Shown here piece by piece: positions 54,051 to 64,000 of a stretch of DNA of 64,000 nt. The notes under the pieces are model-generated. The model was not told the DNA's origin, ran no database searches, and saw nothing but the letters and a program-made list of their open reading frames with translations. The DNA comes from Phocoena phocoena. Taxonomy: Eukaryota > Chordata > Mammalia > Artiodactyla > Phocoenidae. Numbering within the stretch: position 1 is the stretch's first letter; each line of letters begins with the position of its first letter. The stretch lies in the NCBI RefSeq assembly GCF_963924675.1, contig NC_089238.1, positions 46,642,879-46,706,878 on the forward strand, read 5' to 3'. Both the position numbers and the translations under genes were made by a program.

Positions 54051-55290
54051 TGATAGGTCAGAAGTTAAACTTCAAGGGATGGTGATTTCTACTTCTGCTC
54101 ACAAAGGATTAATTACCACAGAAATTGCCCCCGTAGTAATTAACAACCAGACAAAATATATGAAATAATTTTCAGTCACTGGACAACAGGCAGCATAAGC
54201 CTATGATCCCTGAGAGAAGTGAAACAATGTGAGCCTGACGATCACCCCATCTTACTGCCAGGAGGTGGTTTCTAGGCTGCAGCACAGGGAGGAGGAACCC
54301 AAACAGACTCTAGTGTACTTGCTGAATAGAGGAGAGAAATCAAAGTTCAGGGGATCCAAGGTGGCCAGAATTTGCAAGACAGAGAGAGTAATGGAAAGGA
54401 GAGCTGTACAAAGAACACAGGAGATCTTCAGAGGGATCGCCCTGAGTCAAGTCCTATCCTATGTGTATGCAGTGGGAAACGAAACACTGAAAAGCAAATA
54501 CGCCAAATAATTCTTGAAGCTGACAAGGCAGGGAGTAGTTCATTCCCACCAACCAGAAAGGAGAGACCTCACATAACTTGGGACACTGGGTAGAGTCCCA
54601 GAAGAGTCACATCTCAGCAGTAGAATTAAAGTAGACATAGACTAAAGGCTGCTCTGGACTTGCCCTAACAAAGTTTAAAAGCAAGCCTCAAAAGGATCAA
54701 ACTGATCTCCATGTAACCTGTGTGCCAGACAAAATCTAACACTCTTTAAGGGAATTCGACCAAATTCAGCAAAGATGTAAAATGCACAATGACCAACACC
54801 CAATTAAAAAAATCACCACACATGCAAAGAAGTAGGAATGTGACCACCAGAAGAAAAATTAATCAGTGGAAAAAGACCAAGAAATGACAGATGATGGAAT
54901 TAGCAGATGAGGACCTTTTTAAAACAGCTATTACAAATGCATTCAAGGTTGTAAAGGAAAATATGAACATAACGAAGAGAGAAATGGAGTATGTATGTAA
55001 GATCCAAATCAAACTTCTACAGATGAAAAATAGAGTATCTAAAACAAAAGATATACTGGACAGATGGCACTAACAGCAGACTGGAAACCACAGAAGAAAA
55101 GACCTATGAACCTAAAAATACAGCAATAGTAATAATCCAAAATGAAACAGAGGGGAAAAAAAAAACCCAACCCCACTGCTGGGGGGGAGAGGAGGGTGAA
55201 GAAAAGAGCCTCACGATTGTGAGACGATAGCAAGCAATTTAACCTGTGTAAGATTAGCGCCCAGGAGAGGAGAACAGAAAAATTATTTTA
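54051..55290 (+). mobile_element. L1M LINE 5' UTR / ORF1 start region
   Basis: 'aaaaaatcaccacacatgca aagaag', 'gaaaaagaccaagaaatgac', 'tggaattagcagatgaggac', 'aatcaaacttctacagatga' and 'gcagactggaaaccacagaa' follow the 5' region of mammalian L1M. This is the only L1 5' end in the window. The frames of 93 and 73 codons near 54.3 kb lie in it and are not host genes. Confidence 0.72.
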
Positions 55291-55424
55291 AGAAACAGGG
55301 GCACACAGTATGTGTTCAAATATTTGTTGGCAGATTTAAATAAAAATGGGCTATAAAAATACATTTTAAAATATGAAAATATATCATTTATGTAAATGTG
55401 AAAATTATCAGAGAAGCAATGTGG

Positions 55425-55660
55425 TAACACGGAAAAACAGAGGCTTTAAATTTAAAAAGGCTTGAGTTGGCGTCTAAGCTCTGTTTCTTAATACTTACAA
55501 GACTTGGACAAATCACAATCCACCTGATTCTTGTGGTTTTTCTGTCTGTAAAATACGGCTGATATCTGTCCTATCTACCACATACCATTATCAAGAACTG
55601 CAAATGAGATTTAAAGGGTTCCATAAACTAAATGTTAGCTAGCAACTTAACTCAGAGTAA
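55425..55660 (+). mobile_element. MIR-like fragment
   Basis: Weak MIR order: 'aggctttaaatttaaaaagg cttgagttggcgtctaagct', 'tttttctgtctgtaaaatac gg'. Diverged. Confidence 0.4.
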
Positions 55661-55714
55661 CTAAATATTTAGGGAGAAGGTTGTTAGGTCAATACTCAAG
55701 TTTTAAAAAGCAAG

Positions 55715-55925
55715 TATATTTGGTGAGTTCTTCCCTGACATTTATACCTGGTTCCACATTTCCCCTATTGTAAGAGAGGTAAGAAAAGATTTTCAGAATA
55801 CATTATTTTTTAAGAAACAAAACTCTCATGTCACCTTCTTTTAATGCCAAATAATCATCTTGCTTATTAATTAACCCCTACAGTGAGTGCTCAGTAAATA
55901 TTTCACAAATGAATGAGTAAAAATA
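55715..55925 (+). mobile_element. L2 LINE 3' fragment
   Basis: 'gagttcttccctgacattta' and, further on, 'cagtgagtgctcagtaaata tttcacaaatgaatgag' fit the L2 terminus. Confidence 0.45.
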
Positions 55926-56753
55926 TAAAACAATCTACAATGGTTCTCTTCTTTTGGTCCTAGGGGCAGATAAGTCAAATGAGAAGCTGGGAAAAAAATT
56001 TCAGGAAGACTCCCAAGGTGAAAGCCCTACACTAAAATGACTAAATTTCTCCTGTCTCTAGAGTTTAAGATGATACAAAAGGAAACAATGATATTGCTAC
56101 AGAAGCATATACTGCTTACTCAAAATCTGAGCAAGATGAACAACAGACTGAACCATATGAAACTGCTTTTTATAAATCAAATATGATCAAACATTAGTAA
56201 TTCTTATGGTTCCGTCTGCTAGTAAAAACAAGCCAGAAAACAATGCTTAAAGGAGAACTGGCAGGGGCAGTGGACTGTGCAAAGGGAAAGGTAATGAGCA
56301 ACAGTCTGGGGCAGAAACTTCTCAAATCACTGAATATAAAATCTTTGCCAACAAAATATTTACATAAAAACTCAACAGCTGTAACTGGCACTCTCTGGAA
56401 GCCAATACCATTAAACGACTTGGGGGAAAGGTAGTGATCAGTAGGATATCATGTAGGGAGCTAGTGGGAAGCAGAGCTGGAGAATGGAGAAGCAGCCTGA
56501 GACCATGGACTAAAGAATGTGAATTTGTTTCCAAAAGAGGAAGGGAACCATACCAATCTCATCTTCCCCTTTCACTGCTCTAATTTCTCCTGTTTCAGAT
56601 GATACTTTCAAGTTGAAAATCAATACACAATCGTATAAATTCTTGAAACTTCTTATAATGATTTAAAAGAAAACCAACAACTCTACACGCTAAAAGCTTT
56701 TATCTATACACATGTCAGTCAGGTCCTAACCTAGCAAATCAGAGTTTGAATAA
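55926..56753. other. unassigned unique sequence
   Basis: Frames at 56194-56534 on both strands have no recognisable product. Confidence 0.5.
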
Positions 56754-56765
56754 GAGATCGTGGAT

Positions 56766-56877
56766 TTTTTTTTGCTACACCATGTGGCATGTGGGATCTT
56801 AGTTCGACCAGGGATTGAACCCGTGCCCCCTGCATTGGGAGCGCGAAGTCTTAACCACTGGACCCCAGGGAAGTCCC
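56766..56877 (-). mobile_element. CHR-type SINE, truncated
   Basis: Plus strand 'gctacaccatgtggcatgtg' to 'gaccccagggaagtccc', with small deletions. Imperfect TSD agagatcgtgga / cgagattgtgga. Confidence 0.9.
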
Positions 56878-56888
56878 GAGATTGTGGA

Positions 56889-57445
56889 ATTTTGCCTATT
56901 TCAAAACTATTCAAAACTAACTCTACTACCTAATTACCTCAGAAAGAAGGCTTACATACTGAGAATATTTTGTGCTGTCCTTAATGTATGATTATGTATT
57001 TATACCTCAATATAGACTGTTTCATAGGCCAGAAAATGTTCCCACCGTAGCAACATAAAAGTCCTTACATATTACTTTCCCTCTGAAAAGTTGACAACTT
57101 TCAGGAAAATTTAAGTGATTTTTATATCTATCTGGTTTTACAAAGGGCAAAAAGATAACAATCAATGCCTTCTGTTTCTCAGCTGATAAAAGTCATTCCA
57201 TTCTACAGAGGGAGAATGTTATAAGCAACACAGTCTTCAGAAATAGAAGAGCTAATTTTTTCCCTCTTATATCAAAGAACAGAGATTTCCTTTGTCTGAT
57301 AGGCAGTATATTCCAAATTTAGGCATCATTTAGGCCAAGAGAATGAAGAACATTTGGTAGAACTGAGTTCCTTTACCCAGAGAATTCAGTCCTTTGCACT
57401 CCACAACCTCAAAGTGTACACATTTTAAATACCTGGTAAAGACTC
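56889..57445. other. unassigned unique sequence
   Basis: Nothing recognised. Confidence 0.5.
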
Positions 57446-57459
57446 CATAAAAAGTTTTT

Positions 57460-57837
57460 TTGTTTTTTTTTTAAATACTACCTTTATTATTTGTTTTTTA
57501 ATAAATTTTTATTTTTGGCTGCCTTGGGTCTTTGTTGCTGCGCGCGGGCTTTTCTCTAGTTGTGGTGAGCGGGGGCTACTCTTCGTTGCAGTTCCCGGGC
57601 TTCTCACTGGGTGGCTTCTCTTGTTGCAGAGCACGGGCTCTAGGCACACGGACTTCAGTAGTTGTGGCACTTGGACTCAGCAGTTGTGGCTCGCAGGCTC
57701 TAGAGCACAGCCCCAGTAGTTGTGGTGCATGGGCTTAGTTGCTCCGCAACATGTGGGATCTTTCCGGACCAGGGCTCGAACCTGTGTCCCCTGCACTGGC
57801 AGGCGGATTCTTAACCACTGCGCCACGAGGGAAGTCC
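57460..57837 (-). mobile_element. CHR-type SINE, long form
   Basis: Plus strand from a T-rich tail via 'tctagttgtggtgagcgggg' to 'gccacgagggaagtcc'. The TSD (a)taaaaagttttt is at about 57447-57459 and 57839-57851. Confidence 0.94.
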
Positions 57838-58049
57838 TATAAAAAGTTTTTGACCTTACTACTCTTCAAGTTCAACTACAGCTTTCTTGAAGAAGCCTTG
57901 GAAGGATTATAATAAAAGGTGTGGCACATTACAATTTACTTCAGATTTCTCTTAAGACAGTGAACATAAAGCCAATCTTGAAGGAAGTCATCTGCAACAA
58001 CAAAGGGCAGAAAGACCACTGATGGGCAACTGCAATTTGATGGATGCTC

Positions 58050-58245
58050 TATATATTTAAATTATTTTCATCCTCTTCATAACCCTGTGGGAGTGGTTTC
58101 ATACATCAATTTTACACATAAGGAAAGTGAAGGCTGAAGAGATAAATCTGTCCAAGGTCACAGTAAGTGGTAAGTGAGCTAGGATTTGAATCCAGGACTG
58201 CAGTTCCAGAGCCCACTCTTTACCACTCACCACACTGCTCCTCCT
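58050..58245 (+). mobile_element. MIR SINE
   Basis: 'ttacacataaggaaagtgaa ggctgaagagata', 'tgtccaaggtcacagtaagt', 'gagctaggatttgaatccag' and 'agcccactctttaccactca' are MIR core and 3' landmarks in order. Confidence 0.82.
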
Positions 58246-59421
58246 ATGATGAGCTCCACATGACTATAGGACCTTATCTCTGCTGATTATTTCATGTGCA
58301 ACAAGTATGCGCAGTAGATGGCATTAATTAACAAATGGCAGGCTTTGTGCATGATTAAAACTCTCCATTGCATTCCCTTCTCCATCCTTGAAGTTTTTGT
58401 TCACTTTATGTTTATCACATTACGGAGCTGATTTGGCCAGCATAGGAACTTTGGGAATTCTGTTAAGTGACTTGCAGTCTGTCTTTCTATGTTAACTTAA
58501 ATTACAACTGAAACCTTCCTAGACATCAGAGCATTTTCTTTAAACATGATTTTTTTCTTTCATTTTTTTTTTTTTTGGCAACTCTGCATTTGAATTGATT
58601 TATAACATACGCACATTCTCCTGGTTAGTTTCTCTCACATATCATTTCACTTCACTGTTTATCTTCCTTGTGATTTTAACTATACATCACATTTGGTTGT
58701 TTTTTTTTTAAGGAACACAAAAATGTTTTAAGAGTTTGTTCTTTGTTCTGTTCTACAAGGATACAGATCCAGGAATTCAACCAAGTACCCATCTTCACTA
58801 TGACTCCCCCTGTATAGAGTTATAATGTTATTCAAGGCTTCAATAGGAGAATTTATAGGTACTGTAAACACCACGCAGTCGATCTAACATAATATTCTAA
58901 TTTCAGTAAAATTATTAAAACAGAATGAAAATAAATGTCTGTTTCTCTTAATTCATTGTTTTTAGATTCCAGTCCACACTCTTGTTCCTCCACACTCTAT
59001 TTTAATGCAGATACAAGGGTTAGTACTGGCACAGTTCTGAGGGCCATCACTTGACGTTCTTTCTTAAGTTTTAAATATATCTAACTCAAATAAAGATGAG
59101 TCACTTGCTGGCTTCCAGTTTTATGAGTTCAGCTCCTCTTAATCTGAAGGAGCTACTGTACCCCTTTACAACTTATAAAGTCGGCATGAGGAAAATGACA
59201 TCCATCTATTAACCAGGCATTTTAAGGTGGCTAAATTAAGAATTTCATGATATGAACATCAATTTAAGACTGAAAAGCAGTGAAGAGTTTTTTTTCTGAT
59301 TCTCCCAACCATTTCCTGTACCGTATGCGCATAGCATTTAATTTATCCTTCTCTTAAGGTACTTACTACTTTATAACTTGTATTATAGTTTTAATAAAGA
59401 TACCTTTTTCTTCTTCCAGAT
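58246..59421. other. unassigned unique sequence
   Basis: T-rich patches but no recognisable gene, RNA or repeat. Confidence 0.55.
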
Positions 59422-59848
59422 CAGTGCTGTCCAACAGAAATATAATGGAAGCCACATATATTATTTTATGTCTTCTAGTAGTCACATTAAAAAATAAAAA
59501 GTAAAACTGGCTTTAATAATGTTTTTAACCCAATATATCCAAAATATTATCATTCAAACATGTAATCAATATAAAAACTGAGACGGGAATTCCCTGGCAG
59601 TACAGTGGTTGGGACTCTGTGCTTTCACTGTTGAGGTCCTCGTTTCGATTGCTGGTGGGGGAACTAGGATCCTGCAAGCTGTGCAGCGCACCCCTACCCC
59701 CCCAAAAAAATTGAGATAGTTTACCTTCCTGTGTGTTCTAAGTCTTTAAAATCAAGTGTGCATTTTGCACTTACAGCACATCTCAACTCAGACTACTCAT
59801 TTCAACTGCTCAGTAGCAACATATATAGCTGGTGACTACCACAGGCAT
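59422..59848 (+). mobile_element. hAT-Charlie-type non-autonomous element, split by a SINE
   Basis: Left end 'cagtgctgtccaacagaaat ataatg', middle 'acccaatatatccaaaatat tatcattcaaacatgtaatc', right part 'cttacagcacatctcaactc ... tagctggtgactacca'. The right terminus is eroded. Confidence 0.72.
59584..59709 (+). mobile_element. CHR-type SINE, older short copy
   Basis: 'gggaattccctggcagtaca', box B 'tttcgattgctggtggggga'; C-run before the A tail. Approximate TSD aaaactgaga / aaaattgaga. Confidence 0.9.
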
Positions 59849-59879
59849 AGGGGGAGGGGGAAAGAGCCATTTTACAGTT

Positions 59880-60145
59880 GGACAGACTTGCTTTCAAATA
59901 TCAATTCCACTACTTACTGGCCCTGAGGGAGTTCGCTCATTTAAAAAATAGTAATAATTAAAATAATACTAATGATATATCTCTCATAGGATTAAATGAG
60001 ATATAACACCTAGAGAACATCTGGCCCCTTAGGGCAGGGCACACAAAAAGCCCTCGATAAATGCTAGCTATAATCAATATTTGTAACCTTTAACACTAAG
60101 CACAGTGTCTTGTACACAGTACTTATTCAATAAATGTTTGCTGAA
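59880..60145 (+). mobile_element. MIR / L2-type 3' fragments
   Basis: 'ttccactacttactggccct', 'aggattaaatgagatataac acctagagaacatctgg' and 'ccctcgataaatgctagcta' fit MIR. A second tail 'cagtacttattcaataaatg tttgctgaa' follows. Confidence 0.6.
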
Positions 60146-61170
60146 GGAAGAAAAATTAATTTGCATGACATCCTACAAGCCATTTTAACTGCTTCTTTTT
60201 AAAATACCACATACATTTCTCATATAAGCAGAAGTTTTTTGGGAGGATTGTTGCTGATGAAATTTGTTTTGAATACATTAGGAGAAATGTATCATCTTAT
60301 CTCTTGGACTGATCGAGTATTTTATTTTCTTCCAAAAGAGCAATGAAATAATTCAGCAACTATATACTGTAAAGCAGTCTTATCAAGAAGCTTCTTAAAA
60401 AGTTCCTTCCATAAGTGACAGTGCTATTTTACAGGTAACTCACTTATCTGTGGGAATATTTTTATCTCAGGGATAAAAACACATCCCATTTCTGGGCTTT
60501 ACTTGGAGAACAAGACAGTGGTGTATGCAAGACCCTTTATAATCTGGACTCTGAAAAAATTCTCAAACTCTCTACTTCAGTACAGTCAGTACAGCCCCCT
60601 TAATTTCTCAAAGCATCTTCCCTTTTCACTTGTGCTTATGATTCCCTTACAATGTTTTGTATTTCTACAGATGACAGAATCACAAAGTACCAGAGCTGGA
60701 AGGATCTTAAGCGATAATTCAGTCTTAGAATTTTCCAAAGCATGTACCATAGGTGATAAGCAAGATGATTCCTGGTGTTATGTGTTAGTACTGCCTACTT
60801 TAATGGTAACATATTTTGTTTAACATAAAAAAGAAAAATATAACTAGCACATCAAACTCAAGAACTCATGTATATCTTCACTTACAACAGGGCTAAACTG
60901 TCCCTACTTAAGTGTAAAAAAAAGTGGTAAGATTTTTAAGCCAAGAGTAGCAGAGCAGAGTTCCATCCAAGTCTAAATCCTAATTTTGTGCTCTTTTCAT
61001 TGCCCTAAAGAATTTACTTGTCTGTGTGACACCAAGTGATGAACACTCTCTTATATAACTGTTTCTTGATCACAATCCCATTTATCAAACCAACTGTAAG
61101 CAATGGTAGTGTCTTAAAGTACTAGTGTTCTTCCACAATGATAAGTGCATAATAGGGGATCAATAATGCC
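60146..61170. other. unassigned sequence with a 106-codon open frame
   Basis: The plus-strand frame 60503-60823 is the longest non-SINE frame nearby, but its product has no recognisable domain and it spans an old repeat-like piece ('agagctggaaggatcttaag', near 60690). I consider it a chance frame. Confidence 0.45.
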
Positions 61171-61176
61171 TTGAGG

Positions 61177-61378
61177 GGCTTCCCTGGTGGCGCAGTGGTT
61201 GAGAGTCCGCCTACGGATGCAGGGGACACGGGTTCGTGCCCCGGTCCGGGAAGATCCCACAAGCCGCGAGGCGGCTGGGCTCGTGAGCCATGGCCGCTGA
61301 GCCTGCGTGTCTGGAGCCTGTGCTCCGCAACGGGAGAGGCCACAGCAATGAGAGGCCCGCAAACCGCAAAAAAAAAAT
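61177..61378 (+). mobile_element. CHR-type SINE, short form
   Basis: Near-consensus with 'ccgcctacggatgcagggga'. The flanks ccttgagg / ccttgatt give only a short TSD. Confidence 0.94.
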
Positions 61379-61654
61379 TCCTTGATTATGTGGTTAGACT
61401 GCTTCCAACCACTGAGAGTCAGCATAGGAGGAAATTCCATATTGGCTCAAACAAAACAATCATAATGTATCCTAAAGCCAAACGATGTTTGGATTAACTG
61501 CTGTTTGCATTATTCATTTCACTATTTCACCTGTGAATGAATAAGGAACCAGGAGATGTCACATATATAAATCCTAGAAACTATAAAATACATACATACA
61601 GAGAATATACACAGGGAACAACTCATAAAGGTTAAATAATAGGAATCTTAGAAA

Positions 61655-61790
61655 TTGTAAATTGTACTCTTTCCCAAGCCTCTCATTTAACACACGAGGA
61701 AACTGAGACTCGAGTGGTAAACTGACTTGCTCACAGTCATAGAATTAGTTAATGGCAGTGCCAGCTCTAGTCCTAGTTTACTCTTTGTGG
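61655..61790 (+). mobile_element. MIR-like fragment
   Basis: 'cacgaggaaactgagactcg', 'acttgctcacagtcatagaa ttagttaatggcagtgccag' match the MIR core. Confidence 0.55.
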
Positions 61791-62150
61791 TGTTCCATTC
61801 ATTCAATACAAATAGTAGGGGAATATATCTAAATTCTTCCATTATACCAGTACAAATTCTGCTTAAGGTGAAATGGGATCTGAAAATCTTTTCATGAAGC
61901 AGAAACTCTACTTGTAACGGACTCAGACTAGTAATTAAATTAGCTTTGTCTAATAATGCCAGTCTGTCCACCTGAGAAATCGACAATACTCCAATGCAAA
62001 GATGCTGCTCCTACCCAGTTGTTCTTGGTAGTGAAGAAAGGAAGATTCTAATTCCAGGTGACTCTTCTCCTTTTGTGTGCACTTATGAACCCCTGGTGTT
62101 CTCAACAGCCACATACTAATTTCCATAGCTGCAACCATCCATGGCAAATT
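61791..62150. other. unassigned sequence
   Basis: Nothing recognised. Confidence 0.5.
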
Positions 62151-62335
62151 AGAAAGAATACAATCTTTGAAGTCAAAGAGAACTTGCTGAATACCACCCC
62201 TACAACTTAGGATATAACACTGGATAAATTAGTTCATCTCTCTGAGCCTGTTTCTCAACTAAGATAATAACACTATCCACCTCACAGGATAAATGAGATA
62301 ATACAGACATTATGGCATACTATCTTAGGATACGT
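62151..62335 (+). mobile_element. MIR SINE fragment
   Basis: 'tgaagtcaaagagaacttgc', 'gataaattagttcatctctc tgagcctgtttctcaactaa g', 'cacaggataaatgagataat' are MIR 5'-to-middle landmarks. Confidence 0.62.
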
Positions 62336-62978
62336 ACAGTTAAGAGAAAGGCTAAGAAAAAAAAAAAAGAGAGAAAGGCTAAGAATAGAATAAGAAAATG
62401 TTCACCTATGGGTTTGAAAGTAAGTTTACAGTTTGCAATGTTGAAATATTAATTCCTGTTCAATATGTAAAATAGTCCATCTTAAATAAATATTTACAAA
62501 GCATTCACTCTGTGCATAGTTTAGAGATAGTGGTCACAAATTTATAACCTGAAACTGATATATCAAGACAAGGTACCAAGAAATTCAGAAAAAATACTCA
62601 CAATGCTTTCAAATACTAAAAAATAACAATTAGATTCTGGTTTTTTTTTTTAAGTCCTTATCAGAGACTCACATTGAAGTGTTTATAACAGAAATGACAG
62701 TGTTTGGAACTTGCTTTAAAATATCCATTCTCCCAACCCCTGTGATTAAAAAAAAAAAAGTGAGGATAGCTGGAGCTGTGTGATGTGTATGTGGGGAGTC
62801 ATCATACCATTCTATTTGTGTTTATGTTTGAAATTTTCCATATTAGAAAGTTTTTTGTTTCTTTTTTTAAATCAAACAAAAAAAAAAACAGCCTAAGAAA
62901 AACTATGCACATCACTAATAAACTTCTAAAGAACCAACATCTCCATCTGCAACTTCTAAACACAAGATACTATTGGTC
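62336..62978. other. unassigned sequence with a possible L1M tail
   Basis: 'gtgtatgtggggagtcatca taccattcta ... tttgaaattttccatattag' (about 62780-62850) resembles an L1M 3' tail. The rest is unassigned. Confidence 0.4.
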
Positions 62979-63303
62979 GGGACTTCCCTGGTGGCACAGT
63001 GGTTAAGAATCTGCCTGCCAATGCAGGGGACACAGGTTTGAGCCCTCGTCCAGGAAGATCCCACATGCCGCAGAGCAACGAAGCCTGTGCGCCACAACTA
63101 CTGAGCATGTGCGCCACAACTACTGAAGACCACGCGCCTAAAGCCCGTGCTCTGCAACAACATAAGCCACCACAATGGAATGTCCGTGCACCGCAATGAA
63201 GAGTAGACCCCGCTCGCCGCAACTAGAGAAAGCCTGCACCCAGCAACGAACACCCAACACAGCCAAAAATAAATAAATAAATCTATTTTAAAAAAAAAAG
63301 AAA
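62979..63303 (+). mobile_element. CHR-type SINE, long form
   Basis: Complete with AAATAAAT tail and A9. The TSD aagatactattggtc / aagatactgttggtc is at 62964-62978 and 63304-63318. Confidence 0.95.
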
Positions 63304-63318
63304 AAGATACTGTTGGTC

Positions 63319-64000
63319 ATTTCAGCCAAAAATATATAAACTATTTTAAAATTACTCTCAACATAAAGCATGTCTTATCTCTTTATCAAATACTAGACAG
63401 TAATACTTTTGGTATTACTTCTCCTCCACCTGGTAGAACAGCCCAGGATGTATTTTTCCTTTTTAGCCTTATACCTTCTAGCTATATATTCTTATGACTA
63501 GAACTACTACTAACTACATATATATACACACACACGTAGCCAGGACTACTATCCATCGTTATTGCTAATATACCCACTATGTAACAGGGGACCTGCTGGG
63601 TATACTTCACCTTTTAAAAAGTATGACTCAGCTGACAGGGTTAAAAAAAGAATCCCCCACAACATATAACCTTAAAATAGTGGCCAAAAGGAGAAAAAGC
63701 TGTGAACTAATCTTAGTCTATGTGCAGTTTTAATATAGTTCACACATAAAATTTTAATTTGGTGGCATATGATGCATTAGACAAACGGAAAGTATCCGCT
63801 GAAATTATTTAAAGGTAAGTATAAATACCTTCAAATAGATTCTCTAAGTGAATTAGTACATAACTTTGAACACTAAAGAGAACCTTAAAATATCTGAACT
63901 TAAGACTTAACTTACCCACGTTGTTTCAAAATAAAAATGTGGTTTACTATACTACCATTTAAATATTCACATGCTTTGTCTTTTCATAATTCTAATAGCA
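63319..64000. other. unassigned unique sequence
   Basis: A/T-rich, with short TA/CA runs near 63516-63536. No gene recognised up to the window edge. Confidence 0.5.

Noticed and set aside
54229..54593. Overlapping frames of 93 and 73 codons
   Set aside because: They fall in the L1M 5' region and carry no host-protein features.
60503..60823. 106-codon plus-strand frame
   Set aside because: No recognisable domain, crosses repeat-like sequence, and has no splice or promoter context; likely chance.

Overview
This window is mammalian nuclear DNA, almost certainly from a cetacean and probably from a toothed whale. The evidence is about fifty CHR-type tRNA-derived SINEs on both strands. Most share a head reading 'cttccctggtggcgcagtggtt', carry the internal box A and box B of a tRNA promoter, and end in A or AAATAAAT tails flanked by target-site duplications (TSDs). 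No BovB LINE, Bov-tA SINE or Alu is visible, which argues against a ruminant or a primate. About twenty copies are the short form ending near 'gaggcccgcgtaccgc', which I associate from memory with young cetacean subfamilies. The species itself is inference.

I found no exon of an expressed host gene. Nearly all open reading frames are shadows of SINEs, mostly the CpG-rich CHR body read in either direction. The window is best read as intergenic or deep intronic DNA.

Three retrocopies are supported. A broken copy of RPL36 lies near 32.4-32.8 kb. An internally deleted copy of EFCAB2 (DRC8) starts near 48.3 kb and is itself interrupted by a SINE and L1 sequence. A 327-bp 3'-UTR-like fragment of an unidentified transcript lies at 24.58-24.90 kb.

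Layout: 0-9.5 kb holds L1 3' ends (one with a clear TSD at 7.67-8.88 kb) and many SINEs. 9.5-17.3 kb is mostly unique, with L2, MER5 and L1M relics and a 23-bp minisatellite. 18.5-22.9 kb is one old minus-strand L1 used repeatedly as a target: it contains an L1 3' end, three solo LTRs each with a 4-bp TSD, a hAT element and several SINEs. 23.4-24.6 kb has two further LTR-like blocks. 25-32 kb is unique DNA with a Tigger-type element, L1M and L2 relics and a SINE with an internal 22-bp tandem array. 32.8-34.3 kb is an L1 split by an MLT1-type LTR, itself split by SINEs. 36-45 kb has more L1 3' ends loaded with SINEs. 46-47.4 kb is L2. 48.3-50.4 kb is the EFCAB2 retrocopy. 52-55.3 kb has an MLT1-type LTR and an L1 5' region. 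55-64 kb is unique sequence with MIR, L2, hAT and SINE copies.

Nothing here works as a gene system. The value of the window is its layered record of insertions. Family names were assigned by reading, not by a library search, so subfamily names are tentative.
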